This document shows, piece after piece, positions 42,910-51,545 of a stretch of DNA of 64,000 nucleotides; the first letter of the stretch is position 1, and every line of letters begins with the position of its first letter. Origin of the DNA: MAG-120531 sp038125995 (GTDB taxonomy: Bacteria > Bacteroidota > Bacteroidia > Flavobacteriales > Flavobacteriaceae); assembly GCA_038125995.1 (NCBI GenBank), contig JAYPEX010000001.1, positions 186,001 to 250,000 of the forward strand, read 5' to 3'. A model generated the notes under the pieces. It was not told where the DNA came from and did not search any database. It saw only the letters and a list, made by a program, of their open reading frames with translations. The position numbers were made by a program, and so were the translations under genes.

Positions 42910-44034
42910 ATGAGCAAAACCTTTATTACCCTACTATTTTTAATTGCTTTTACTCAAACAATTTTCGCTCAAGATCTACCTAATTTAGTCAATGATCCCA
43001 AGATGGATATAGTCGATGTTGAAACAGTCGTTGAAGAGGTCATTTCTCCATGGGGTTTGGTCTTTTTAAAGGACGGATCCATGCTGATTACTGACAGAGG
43101 TGGAGATCTCATCTTGTTTAAAGATGGAAAGAAAACCATTGTAAGAAACACTCCTGAAGTCTATGCTAATAACCAAGGTGGTTTATTGGATTTAGAACTT
43201 CACCCTGATTATTTAAATAACGGATGGATCTATATGAGTTATTCCTCAACCGAAGGTAAAGAAAAAGGAGCACATACAGCTTTAGTGCGATTCAAATTAA
43301 TCAGTGGACTCATGATTCAAATGGAAACACTTTACAAGGCTACTCCAAATACAACTAAAGGACATCACTTTGGTTCGCGTATAGAATTTGATAACAAAGG
43401 ATATGTTTATTTAACTATTGGAGAACGAGGTGAACGCGATGTCAATCCTCAAGACATCAATCGTGACGGAGGTAAGGTGTATCGTTTTTATGATGACGGA
43501 AGTATCCCAAGCGACAATCCCTTTGTAGGAGTTACTGGAGCTAAAGAGGCTATTTATTCATACGGTCACCGAAATCCACAAGGAATGATTTTTCACCCTC
43601 AAAGAAAAGAAATTTGGGTGCATGAACACGGACCGAGAGGAGGAGATGAAATCAACATTGTCAAGGCAGGAAAGAATTACGGATGGCCCATAAGTACATA
43701 TGGAATTAACTACAGCGGAACGCCCATCAAGTCTGACATAGATCAAACAGAGGGAATTGAAATGCCAATCCATTATTGGTTGCCTTCAATCGCTCCTTCG
43801 GGTATGGCAATGGTGACTTCACAAAAGTATCCTAATTGGAAGGGAAATTTATTAGTAGGATCTTTAAAGTTTGCCTACTTGGAACGATTGGTGTTAGATG
43901 GAAGTAAGGTGACGTATCGAGAGCGTCTTTTAAAAGACATTGGAAGAGTCAGAAATGTAAGACAAGGCCCAGATGGATATATCTACGTGGGAGTCGAAGG
44001 AAAAGGGATTCTAAGATTGGTTCCCAAGTCCTAA
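42910..44034 (+). CDS. PQQ-dependent aldose/sorbosone dehydrogenase-like protein
   Basis: A 374-residue exported protein with a signal peptide (MSKTFITLLFLIAFTQTIFAQD). The start is the ATG at 42910; a TTG six bases earlier would add two residues. It is a six-bladed beta-propeller of the soluble glucose/aldose dehydrogenase family (YliI-like) that oxidises sugars with pyrroloquinoline quinone. Visible family features are SPWGLVFLKDGSMLITDRGG, HHFGSRIEFDNKGYVYLTIGERG, YGHRNPQGMIFHP, HEHGPRGGDEIN and the KNYGWPISTYGINYSG segment; the TTKGHHFGS histidine is a likely catalytic base. Whether this organism makes PQQ is not visible here. It stands alone between a tRNA gene and a DoxX-like gene. Confidence 0.88.
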   Translation: MSKTFITLLFLIAFTQTIFAQDLPNLVNDPKMDIVDVETVVEEVISPWGLVFLKDGSMLITDRGGDLILFKDGKKTIVRNTPEVYANNQGGLLDLELHPDYLNNGWIYMSYSSTEGKEKGAHTALVRFKLISGLMIQMETLYKATPNTTKGHHFGSRIEFDNKGYVYLTIGERGERDVNPQDINRDGGKVYRFYDDGSIPSDNPFVGVTGAKEAIYSYGHRNPQGMIFHPQRKEIWVHEHGPRGGDEINIVKAGKNYGWPISTYGINYSGTPIKSDIDQTEGIEMPIHYWLPSIAPSGMAMVTSQKYPNWKGNLLVGSLKFAYLERLVLDGSKVTYRERLLKDIGRVRNVRQGPDGYIYVGVEGKGILRLVPKS

Positions 44035-44078
44035 TAAAACATCAAAACCAAGCAATGCTAGGTTTTAAGTACTTAAAG

Positions 44079-44495
44079 TTACTTATTGTATGTTCTTTGG
44101 TTGTGTGTGTAAATCAATAACGCTGCACCTATAATAGTGAGGTTTTTGATAATGTATTGACCTACAAGAGTAGGGGTAAACATAAAGGCCCATGCATCTT
44201 TAGGTAATACAACCATTGGTAAAAAAGTGGAAAGCATGTGGAGTAAAAAGATCGATACCGCTATTTTTGTGTATTTGGGGATCAGAAATAAAATACCAAT
44301 CATCCCTTCGAAAATTCCAAATAAGGGAATAAATACCGAATCATCTAAAAAGTAATTGATGGTGAATTCACTCAAGTTTTGAACTAAAGTTTCAGCAGGA
44401 GAGATTCCAATTGTTTTTAAGATTCCAAACCAAAAATACACTACAAATAAACTAATTCTAGTGTATTTTACAACCTTGTTTTCATCTAACTTCAT
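44079..44495 (-). CDS. DoxX-like membrane protein
   Basis: A 138-residue protein with four hydrophobic helices (about 14-32, 48-68, 75-95, 110-130). The pattern (YFWFGILKTIG near the first helix, FGIFEGMIGILFLIPKYTKIAV in the second) resembles DoxX-like or DUF417 membrane proteins, whose role is usually unknown and only partly linked to oxidoreductases. The start at 44495 is the ATG; the longer frame begins with a TTG at 44522. It is convergent with the PQQ-type dehydrogenase and divergent from the sulfatase. Function not identified. Confidence 0.6.
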   Translation of the reverse strand: MKLDENKVVKYTRISLFVVYFWFGILKTIGISPAETLVQNLSEFTINYFLDDSVFIPLFGIFEGMIGILFLIPKYTKIAVSIFLLHMLSTFLPMVVLPKDAWAFMFTPTLVGQYIIKNLTIIGAALLIYTHNQRTYNK

Positions 44496-44611
44496 ACAAT
44501 CAATTTGTTTGTTATGCTCCAAATGTACAATCTTGACTGATAAAATCCTCTGATTTTTATCATCTACTACTTTAAGAACTTATTTTTTATATTTTTATTA
44601 AAATCACTTTC

Positions 44612-46168
44612 ATGAAATTAAGAATCTTCTATCTCAGTTTGTTTGCTGTTGCTTTATTGTCATGTGAAGAGCAAAATTCACAAAAATATTCTAAACCAAA
44701 TATTGTGCTTATCCTAGCAGATGACCTTGGTTATGGAGAATTAGGAGTCTATGGTCAAGAAATTATTGAAACGCCAAATATTGATGCTCTAGCATCTGCT
44801 GGGATGAAGTTCACTTCATTTTACAGTTCTGCTCCTGTCTGTGCTCCTGCTCGCTATATGTTGCTTAGTGGAAGACATTCTGGTCATTCATTTATTCGAG
44901 GTAACGACGAATGGAGCGAGCGAGGAGCTGTATGGGATTACAAAGAAATGATAAAAGATTCAACACTTGAGGGGCAGCGTCCGATTCCCTCCGATACACC
45001 AATGCTATCTAAAATGCTCAAAAGTGTTGGTTATAAGACTGGCATTGTGGGTAAATGGGGATTGGGTGCTCCTCATACAGAAGCGATTCCCAACAAGATG
45101 GGATTCGATTATTTCTACGGCTACAATTGTCAGCGTATCGCTCATACTTATTACCCGGTACATCTTTATGAAAACGAACACCGTGTCTACTTGGAAAACG
45201 ATACCATAGCTCCTCATACAAAGATGAAGGAAGGTTTGGATCCCAATTTAGAGGACTCTTATTCAGAATTTAATTTGAATCAATATGCGCCAACTTTAAT
45301 GTATGAGAAGATTGAACAATTTGTGGATCGTTCAAAAGACCATCCTTTTTTCTTGTATTGGGCCTCTCCAATTCCACATAATCCACTACAGGCTCCAAAA
45401 AAGTGGGTGAATTATTATCAAAAGAAATTTGGAGAAGAGGAACCCTATCTCAATTCTAATGGGTATTTTCCAAATAGGACCCCTAGAGCAACTTATGCTG
45501 CAATGATTTCATATCTTGATGAAAACGTCGGAAAACTTGTAAAGAAATTAAAAGAGGAGGGGATTTATGAGAATACCATCATACTATTTACCTCGGATAA
45601 TGGAGTAACTTATTCAGGAGGCACCGATGGGACTTATTTTAATTCATCTGGCCCTTTTGGAGAAGCCTATGGTAGAGGTAAGGGTTTTGTGTACGAGGGG
45701 GGTATTAGAGTGCCAATGATTGTGTCTTGGCCGGGTAAAATTCAAGCTGGAACGACAACTGAGCATATAGCTGTTCAGTACGATATTGTCAAAACAATTT
45801 CTGAACTTACAGGTTTTGAGCTTGAGGGTTCTCAAGATGGAATTAGTTTTTACCCGACGCTATTGGGACAGAATCAAAAAGAGCACGAGTTTCTCTATTG
45901 GGAGTTTCCAGAATACGGAGGGCAAATTGCCATTCGAATGGGAGACTATAAATTAATACGCAAAAATCTTAAGAACAATGCTGAACCAAGCTTAGAGCTC
46001 TATAATTTAATAGAAGATCCTGCTGAAGTCAATAATATAGTTGATCAGCACCCTGAACTAGTTCAAAAGGCTTTAGAGATATTCAATCAAGAACATCATG
46101 CACCTGAAGTCGATCTGTTTAAAATTTCACTGTTGGAGAATGGGCTTTTATCAAATGATAAGCATTAG
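44612..46168 (+). CDS. type I sulfatase (arylsulfatase family) lipoprotein
   Basis: A 518-residue exported sulfatase with a lipoprotein signal (VALLSC, lipidated C18). The metal-binding NIVLILADDLGYGELG (30-45) comes first, then the activation motif CAPARYMLLSGR: C77 is the residue to be oxidised to formylglycine. VGKWGLG near 146, FTSDNGVTYSGG near 330-341 and LYWASPIPHNPL near 248 complete the active site. It removes sulfate from an ester, probably of a marine polysaccharide, in the periplasm or at the outer membrane. No anaerobic maturase or formylglycine-generating enzyme is adjacent. It is flanked by the DoxX-like gene and a tRNA-Pro gene. Confidence 0.92.
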   Translation: MKLRIFYLSLFAVALLSCEEQNSQKYSKPNIVLILADDLGYGELGVYGQEIIETPNIDALASAGMKFTSFYSSAPVCAPARYMLLSGRHSGHSFIRGNDEWSERGAVWDYKEMIKDSTLEGQRPIPSDTPMLSKMLKSVGYKTGIVGKWGLGAPHTEAIPNKMGFDYFYGYNCQRIAHTYYPVHLYENEHRVYLENDTIAPHTKMKEGLDPNLEDSYSEFNLNQYAPTLMYEKIEQFVDRSKDHPFFLYWASPIPHNPLQAPKKWVNYYQKKFGEEEPYLNSNGYFPNRTPRATYAAMISYLDENVGKLVKKLKEEGIYENTIILFTSDNGVTYSGGTDGTYFNSSGPFGEAYGRGKGFVYEGGIRVPMIVSWPGKIQAGTTTEHIAVQYDIVKTISELTGFELEGSQDGISFYPTLLGQNQKEHEFLYWEFPEYGGQIAIRMGDYKLIRKNLKNNAEPSLELYNLIEDPAEVNNIVDQHPELVQKALEIFNQEHHAPEVDLFKISLLENGLLSNDKH

Positions 46169-46224
46169 AAAAAAATCTTATTTAGATTGTAAATTAAATT
46201 GTTTTTCTATTTTTGCCATCCCAA

Positions 46225-46298
46225 CGGGATGTAGCGCAGTCCGGTAGCGTACACGCATGGGGTGCGTGTGGTCGCTGGTTCGAATCCAGTCATCCCGA
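46225..46298 (+). tRNA. tRNA-Pro (GGG anticodon)
   Basis: A 74-base cloverleaf on the plus strand: acceptor CGGGATG/CATCCCG with discriminator A, D arm GTAGCGCAGTCCGG, anticodon stem CACGC/GCGTG around the loop ATGGGGT, giving anticodon GGG, and T arm with GGTTCGAATCC. C1 and G37 again fit proline. CCA is not encoded. It reads CCC and CCT, complementing the TGG tRNA 3.4 kb upstream. Confidence 0.95.
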
Positions 46299-46300
46299 CA

Positions 46301-46337
46301 AAAAAAACACCAAACTGTAATGATTTGGTGTTTTTTT
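46301..46337 (+). terminator. terminator of tRNA-Pro (GGG)
   Basis: An A-rich arm with ACACCAAA pairs with TTTGGTGT around a nine-base loop, and a run of seven T follows directly downstream of the tRNA. Confidence 0.85.
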
Positions 46338-46485
46338 ATTTATAGAGGATTCTACGATTTCAAACCTCTTGATTTCAAAGAAGCTTTTTAGAAAATAACT
46401 GACCAGACTCCATCATTTGTTATTTTGCATATGTTGATTGGGTTATTCATATAATTCTTATGTGCTAAAAGTATTAGTTAAGGTC
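46338..46485. other. intergenic stretch without recognised content
   Basis: About 150 bases between the tRNA-Pro terminator and the small ORF. It is AT-rich, holds no open frame longer than about 15 codons and no convincing promoter, repeat or hairpin that I could find. Confidence 0.5.
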
Positions 46486-46638
46486 TTAGAGTGCATTTTT
46501 AGTAATAAAATAGCGCCAAGCGATAATTCCCAATTGAAATTTACTCGCCTTCGAAATATCTAATTTTTTTTTAGTAAACGAGGGGAGTATGACTTTGTTG
46601 ATTTTAGCTGTGATTTTAAACAATTGTTTTTTGACCAT
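46486..46638 (-). CDS. small conserved 50-residue basic protein
   Basis: A complete 50-residue frame on the minus strand, from ATG at 46636-46638 to TAA at 46486-46488. The translated protein (MVKKQLFKITAKINKVILPS, then a second part ending WRYFITKNAL) has a balanced composition: a basic amphipathic start followed by a hydrophobic segment. From memory this is a conserved flavobacterial family sometimes labelled SsrA-binding protein by automatic pipelines because of the name, but it is far too short for SmpB and shows none of its features. It is divergent from the truncated hemoglobin gene, 53 bases away. Function unknown. Confidence 0.7.
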   Translation of the reverse strand: MVKKQLFKITAKINKVILPSFTKKKLDISKASKFQLGIIAWRYFITKNAL

Positions 46639-46648
46639 TCTTTTGTTG

Positions 46649-46676
46649 TTTGCACCATGAAGTTACAATAAATTTG
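46649..46676 (+). promoter_or_regulatory. Bacteroidota-type promoter for the truncated hemoglobin
   Basis: TTTG at 46649-46652 and an exact TAnnTTTG match (TAAATTTG, 46669-46676) are 16 bases apart, ending 15 bases before the hemoglobin start codon. Confidence 0.6.
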
Positions 46677-46691
46677 TATTCATTTGTAATT

Positions 46692-47066
46692 ATGGAAGAG
46701 CCACTGACAATTTACGACCGACTTGGAGATGAAAATCTCAAAAAACTACTCGATATTTTTTACGATAAAATTTTCGAGAGTAAGATGATCGGACCGATGT
46801 TTAAATCGACTCCTAAGGAGGTTATTAAAGACAAACAATTTTGTTTTCTATCTCAATTTTTAGGCGGTCCACTTCGTTATAATCAGAAATACGGACCACC
46901 CAAAATGCGAATGAGACACTTGCCTCATCCAATTGATCAGGCTGCTAAAGAAGAGTGGCTGTCTCTTATGAAATCTTCTATAGCAACATTGGATGTAGAT
47001 TCTGATTTTAAAGAAACACTTTACGCATGCTTTCCAAATCTAGCAGAATTTATGGTGAACCGTTAG
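46692..47066 (+). CDS. group II truncated hemoglobin
   Basis: A 124-residue heme protein of the two-over-two globin fold. The start at 46692 gives MEEPLTIYDRLG, the typical short N-terminus; the longer frame from 46650 begins with a TTG. The proximal histidine is H76 in KMRMRHLPHPID, and W89 in KEEWLS matches the group II (trHbO) tryptophan G8; F23/Y24 in IFYDKIF sit near the distal side. Such proteins bind O2 or NO and take part in oxygen-related or nitrosative stress chemistry. It precedes an unrelated exchanger gene by 41 bases and is divergent from a small ORF. Confidence 0.92.
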   Translation: MEEPLTIYDRLGDENLKKLLDIFYDKIFESKMIGPMFKSTPKEVIKDKQFCFLSQFLGGPLRYNQKYGPPKMRMRHLPHPIDQAAKEEWLSLMKSSIATLDVDSDFKETLYACFPNLAEFMVNR

Positions 47067-47107
47067 TTCTCATAAAAAAACCAGTGACAAATCCATATCT
47101 TTGATTT

Positions 47108-48046
47108 ATGATTGATTTTTTATACATCGTTTTGGGATTGGTGATTCTAATTCTAGGAGGAAATTGGCTTTTGAAAGCTTCTGTTGCTTTATCCTTAAAA
47201 ATAAACATCCCAAAGATCGTTATCGGTATTACCGTGGTATCTTTCGCTACTTCAGCACCTGAGCTTATTGTCAGTATTAAATCTGCTATGGATGGCTATC
47301 CAGATCTTTCATTGGGTAATGTCGTGGGATCTAATACCGCAAACCTAGGATTAGTTCTTGGAATTACGTTACTTCTGGGAAAAATCGATATTACCAAATC
47401 ATTTTACAAGACGGATTGGCCAGTGATGATGATAGCGACCCTTTTATTCATGTGGTTTATCTACAATGATCGAGTACTTGTGTTTTGGGAGGGCCTTAGT
47501 ATGTTTGTCATTCTCATTGTTTTTATTTGGTATTTGGTACGTTTTCAAAAATCAGCTGTTATTGATGAAATGCCTGAAGATGATCAGTTACTGCCATTTA
47601 TTAAGATTTTTTCATTCTTAGGGATCGGAGGAGTTGCCTTGTGGGGAGGTTCTGAACTACTTGTTAAAGGAGCAGTCGCAATGGCTTATGATTTTAGTGT
47701 ATCAGAGAGAATTATCGGAATTACGGTGGTGTCTGTGGGTACAAGCATCCCTGAACTTGCCGCATCTGTTATTGCGGTTTTGAAGAAAGAAAAAGCAATC
47801 TCTCTTGGAAATTTAGTTGGATCCAATATCTTTAATCTTTTAGCAGTTTTGGGAATTACTTCAATGATTGTTCCTATTCAGGTAGTCGATCAACAACTCA
47901 TTAATTCTGATGTGTTTTGGATGCTGGGTGTATCAGTTCTTATTTTTCCATTGGTGTTCTTTCCAAAGGGGATGCGACTTTCTTGGCCAGATGGATTGAT
48001 TTTGCTTGCTGTTTATTTCCTTTTTATCTACAATACTATACAATAA
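47108..48046 (+). CDS. calcium/sodium antiporter (CaCA family)
   Basis: A 312-residue inner-membrane exchanger with about ten helices arranged as two inverted repeats. The alpha-repeat motifs are clear: GITVVSFATSAPELIVS (about 41-57) with SLGNVVGSNTANLGL, and GITVVSVGTSIPELAAS (about 206-222) with SLGNLVGSNIFNLLAVL. These acidic and asparagine positions bind calcium and sodium. The length and order match YrbG-type proteins. A strong bidirectional terminator follows, ending both this gene and the convergent glutamine synthetase gene. Confidence 0.93.
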   Translation: MIDFLYIVLGLVILILGGNWLLKASVALSLKINIPKIVIGITVVSFATSAPELIVSIKSAMDGYPDLSLGNVVGSNTANLGLVLGITLLLGKIDITKSFYKTDWPVMMIATLLFMWFIYNDRVLVFWEGLSMFVILIVFIWYLVRFQKSAVIDEMPEDDQLLPFIKIFSFLGIGGVALWGGSELLVKGAVAMAYDFSVSERIIGITVVSVGTSIPELAASVIAVLKKEKAISLGNLVGSNIFNLLAVLGITSMIVPIQVVDQQLINSDVFWMLGVSVLIFPLVFFPKGMRLSWPDGLILLAVYFLFIYNTIQ

Positions 48047-48047
48047 A

Positions 48048-48074
48048 AAAACACCGCCTATTGAGCGGTGTTTT
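48048..48074. terminator. bidirectional terminator between the exchanger and glnA
   Basis: A perfect 10-base stem AAAACACCGC/GCGGTGTTTT around a 7-base loop, with A-rich and T-rich flanks, lies between two convergent genes and can terminate transcription from either side. Confidence 0.9.
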
Positions 48075-48096
48075 CTATAGTTAAATAATAATACTA

Positions 48097-49107
48097 TTAT
48101 TTTTTTTCAGCAGTTTTAACTGTTTTAATAATGCGAGCAGCGATTTTGTATGGGTCTCCATTTGAAGCAGGTCTTCTGTCTTCTAACCATCCTTTCCATC
48201 CTTTTTCAACCGTCATGATAGGAATACGAATTGAAGCTCCACGATCCGAAATACCATAGCTAAAATCATGAATAGAAGCTGTTTCGTGTTTTCCAGTTAA
48301 ACGTTGGTCGTTGTATGCTCCGTACACATCAATGTGTTCTTTGACAACAGGGCGGAATGCTTCACAGATTTTCTCATAAACTTCTCTAGAACCACAAGTT
48401 CTTAATGTATTGTTAGAGAAGTTAGCGTGCATACCAGATCCATTCCAGTCAGTATCACCTAATGGTTTTGGATGCCAGTTGATTGCTAAACCGTATTTCT
48501 CACCCAAACGTTCCATTAAGTAACGAGCAACCCAGATTTCGTCACCTGCTTGCTTTGCACCTTTTGCAAAACATTGGAATTCCCATTGTCCAGCTGCAAC
48601 CTCAGCGTTGATTCCTTCGATATTAATACCAGCCTCAATACACAAGTCGATGTGCTCTTCGATCATTTCTCTTCCGAAAGCATTTTTAGCTCCTACTGAA
48701 CAGTAAAATTGTCCTTGTGGAGTTTGATCTCTTGGGAAACCAAGTGGCAAGTTAGTTTCTGGATCCCATAAGAAATATTCTTGCTCAAAACCAAACCAAA
48801 AATCATCATCATCATCATCAATGATAGCTCTTCCATTAGTTGAATGTGGAGTTCCATCAGCATTGTATACCTCTGTCATCACTAACCACCCTTCTTTTCT
48901 AGCTGGATCTGGATATACTGCAACTGGTTTTAAAATTAAGTCAGAAGAGCCTCCTTCTGCTTGTTTTGTTGAACTTCCGTCAAAAGACCAGTTTTCAAGA
49001 TCTTCTAACTTTCCGCTAAAATCACTTACAATTTTAGTTTTACTTCTTAGGTTAGCAGTTGGAGTGTACCCATCTAACCATATGTATTCTAATTTAGATT
49101 TAGCCAT
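48097..49107 (-). CDS. glnA: glutamine synthetase, eukaryotic-like (GSII) type
   Basis: Makes glutamine from glutamate, ammonia and ATP. Starting at ATG 49107 it has 336 residues, the size of short GSII-type enzymes, not the 470-residue GSI or 725-residue GSIII. Motifs are the N-terminal FSGKLEDLENWSFDGSSTKQAEG, FGFEQEYFLWD near 97-107 (metal-binding glutamates), NAEVAAGQWEFQC near 160-172, GTDWNGSGMHANFS-like TDWNGSGMHANFS near 201-213, and RPASNGDPYKIAARI near 310-324. The upstream frame extends to 49140 but the ATG at 49107 fits the family. It is divergent from glnN and shares a repeat-rich region with it. Confidence 0.95.
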   Translation of the reverse strand: MAKSKLEYIWLDGYTPTANLRSKTKIVSDFSGKLEDLENWSFDGSSTKQAEGGSSDLILKPVAVYPDPARKEGWLVMTEVYNADGTPHSTNGRAIIDDDDDDFWFGFEQEYFLWDPETNLPLGFPRDQTPQGQFYCSVGAKNAFGREMIEEHIDLCIEAGINIEGINAEVAAGQWEFQCFAKGAKQAGDEIWVARYLMERLGEKYGLAINWHPKPLGDTDWNGSGMHANFSNNTLRTCGSREVYEKICEAFRPVVKEHIDVYGAYNDQRLTGKHETASIHDFSYGISDRGASIRIPIMTVEKGWKGWLEDRRPASNGDPYKIAARIIKTVKTAEKK

Positions 49108-49137
49108 AATGATATGATTTATTGTATTAAAGTTGCA

Positions 49138-49145
49138 CAAAAATA
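49138..49145 (-). promoter_or_regulatory. -7 box of the glnA promoter
   Basis: On the minus strand this reads TATTTTTG, an exact TAnnTTTG match, 30 bases before the glnA start. At the expected -33 position there is no TTTG but a GGGTGTA element (49161-49167), suggesting activator dependence. Confidence 0.5.
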
Positions 49146-49160
49146 ATTAAAACTAATATT

Positions 49161-49234
49161 GGGTGTATAATTTTAGGGGTGTAAATATTAAAAACTTATT
49201 AAGAATTTCGACACCCTCTTTTTTTAAGGGGGTA
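49161..49234. promoter_or_regulatory. candidate nitrogen-regulatory repeats between glnA and glnN
   Basis: Two direct GGGTGTA copies at 49161-49167 and 49177-49183 are 16 bases apart. A third inverted copy, ACACCC, is at 49211-49216, and GGGGGTA is at 49228-49234. The same ACCC/GGGT pattern recurs upstream of glnB-amt. The position between divergent promoters suggests joint control. Confidence 0.5.
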
Positions 49235-49297
49235 TTTTATCAATAATTAAAAAAAATATATTTATTTTGTGATATCATTAAATAAAACCTCTAACTA

Positions 49298-51475
49298 ATG
49301 GAGTCACAACGATTTAAGGCTATAAATAGTGCACAAGAACGACAGGATATAACTATAGATGAGCAACAGAGAAGATCAACTTACTTTGCTGCAAATGTCT
49401 TTGGTGATTTCAATATGCAACAATACCTTACGTATGATGCTTTGAATGCGGTAAGAGCAGCTATATTTGAAGGGACCAAAATCAGCAGAAAAATTGCTGA
49501 TCAGGTGGCCGAAGGAATGAAAACCTGGGCCATTGAAAAAGGTGCGACCCATTATACGCATTGGTTTCAACCATTGACTGGTTCCACCGCCGAAAAGCAT
49601 GAGGCGTTTTTTGATTTACAACCCAATGGTCAAGCGATTGAAATTTTTGGTGGAAGCCAGTTAGTGCAACAAGAGTCAGATGCTTCTAGTTTTCCTTCAG
49701 GAGGAATCAGAAACACTTTTGAAGCGAGGGGTTTTACAGCTTGGGACCCGAGTTCTCCAGCCTTTATTTACGGTAACACCTTATGTATACCAACGATCTT
49801 TGTCTCATACACTGGTGAGGCATTAGACAATAAAGCTCCGCTTTTAAAGGCTTTGCACGCCATAGATGAAGCAGCGACAGCGGTATCTAATTATTTTGAC
49901 AAATCAGTAACTAAGGTCAATGCAACTTTGGGATGGGAACAAGAGTATTTTTTGATCGACAAACAACTCGCCAATTCCAGATTGGATATCAGTTTATCCG
50001 GAAGAACGTTGGTAGGAACAGCACCTGCAAAAGGTCAGCAATTGGACGATCATTATTTTGGAGTAATTCACTCTAGAGTACTCAGTTTTATGAAAGAATT
50101 AGAGCAAGAGTGTATCAAGCTTGGAATTCCAATTAAGACTAGACACAACGAAGTGGCGCCTTCTCAATTTGAGATTGCACCAAAATATCAAGAGGCGAAT
50201 TTATCAGTAGATCACAATTTACTATTGATGGATTTAATGGAAAAGATAGCCGATAAGCATCAGTTTAAGGCGCTTTTTCACGACAAGCCATTCAAAGGAC
50301 TCAGTGGTTCCGGAAAACACAACAACTGGTCACTACTTACTGATACTGGAACGAATCTGTTATCACCGGGTTCGACCCCTACTAAAAATCTTCAATTTTT
50401 AACCTTCTTTATCAATACCATTATGGCTGTTGATACTTATGAAGAAGTTATTAGAGCTTCGCTCAGTTCTTATAGCAATGATTATCGTTTGGGAAATCAG
50501 GGTGCTCCATCTAAAATATTTTCAGTTTTTGTTGGGGCTCAACTAGCTTCTGTATTAGATGATTTAGAGGGTGTTTCTACTGGAAAATTATCTCCTGAAG
50601 AAAAGACGGAATTAAAACTCAATGTGGTTGGTAAAATTCCAGAAATTCTCATGGATAATACCGACCGAAATAGAACGTCTCCTTTTGCGTTTACTGGTAA
50701 TAAGTTTGAGATTAGAGGGGTAGGAGCTAAGGCTAATTGTGCACAAGCGATGACAGTGCTCAATACCGTTGTTGCTCATCAACTTAAGGCCTTTAAAAAA
50801 GAGGTCGATCAATTAATTGACAAGAAAGGACTCAAGAAAGATGAGGCTATTTTTAATGTACTTAGAGAGTATATTAAAAAATCAAAGCGAATTCGATTTG
50901 ATGGAGATTCTTATAGTGATCAGTGGTTAAAAGAAGCTGAAAAACGCCAACTTTTCAGTTATAAAAACAATGTTGAGGCGTTAGGAGTATACGCTGATCC
51001 AAAAGTAATTGACTTATTTGAAAAGCTCCATGTATTTACAGCTACTGAATTAAAAGCTCGACAGGAAGTTGCTTTAAAATCCTACGTGATCAATGCTCAA
51101 ATTGAAGCCAAAGCATTGATCGAAATGGTCAACACTCAAATTATTCCAGCTGCTCTTTCGTATCTAGGATCGCTCTCCGCTTCGGTCATCAATATAAATC
51201 AAGCCCTGTCGAATTCTAAATCTAATTATTCAACTGAAATGGTTCGATCGATTGACAATCAAGTATCTGCATTAAAATCCTTGACAGATCAATTAATAGA
51301 AGCTGTAAGCGCTTCTGAAACTATGGAGTCTTTAGATCAAAACACAAAACTTTCTTGTGAGACTGTGGTGCCTTTAATGGATGCAGTTCGAACTCAAGCA
51401 GATGCATTGGAGCTTGTGGTTGCTGATCAGCTATGGCCAATTACTAAATACAGAGAACTGCTCTACATAAAATAG
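49298..51475 (+). CDS. glnN: glutamine synthetase type III
   Basis: A 725-residue GSIII enzyme, the oversized dodecameric form common in Bacteroidota. It has the GSIII N-terminus (RRSTYFAANVFGDFNMQQYL), LGWEQEYFLID near 209 with metal glutamates, TRHNEVAPSQFEIAPKYQEAN near 282-302, GSGKHNNWSLLTD near 334-346 and TSPFAFTGNKFEIRGVGAKANCAQAMT near 462-488. The C-terminal 200 residues form the GSIII-specific helical extension. Together with the divergent glnA it provides two glutamine synthetases of different families. The shared 190-base region holds ACCC/GGGT repeats. Confidence 0.96.
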   Translation: MESQRFKAINSAQERQDITIDEQQRRSTYFAANVFGDFNMQQYLTYDALNAVRAAIFEGTKISRKIADQVAEGMKTWAIEKGATHYTHWFQPLTGSTAEKHEAFFDLQPNGQAIEIFGGSQLVQQESDASSFPSGGIRNTFEARGFTAWDPSSPAFIYGNTLCIPTIFVSYTGEALDNKAPLLKALHAIDEAATAVSNYFDKSVTKVNATLGWEQEYFLIDKQLANSRLDISLSGRTLVGTAPAKGQQLDDHYFGVIHSRVLSFMKELEQECIKLGIPIKTRHNEVAPSQFEIAPKYQEANLSVDHNLLLMDLMEKIADKHQFKALFHDKPFKGLSGSGKHNNWSLLTDTGTNLLSPGSTPTKNLQFLTFFINTIMAVDTYEEVIRASLSSYSNDYRLGNQGAPSKIFSVFVGAQLASVLDDLEGVSTGKLSPEEKTELKLNVVGKIPEILMDNTDRNRTSPFAFTGNKFEIRGVGAKANCAQAMTVLNTVVAHQLKAFKKEVDQLIDKKGLKKDEAIFNVLREYIKKSKRIRFDGDSYSDQWLKEAEKRQLFSYKNNVEALGVYADPKVIDLFEKLHVFTATELKARQEVALKSYVINAQIEAKALIEMVNTQIIPAALSYLGSLSASVININQALSNSKSNYSTEMVRSIDNQVSALKSLTDQLIEAVSASETMESLDQNTKLSCETVVPLMDAVRTQADALELVVADQLWPITKYRELLYIK

Positions 51476-51545
51476 TTGGTAAATAAATGGGTTTGGGCTT
51501 CGCTACTTGTTAGCTTTCTTTTATTTTTGCCCTAAATACACTTTT

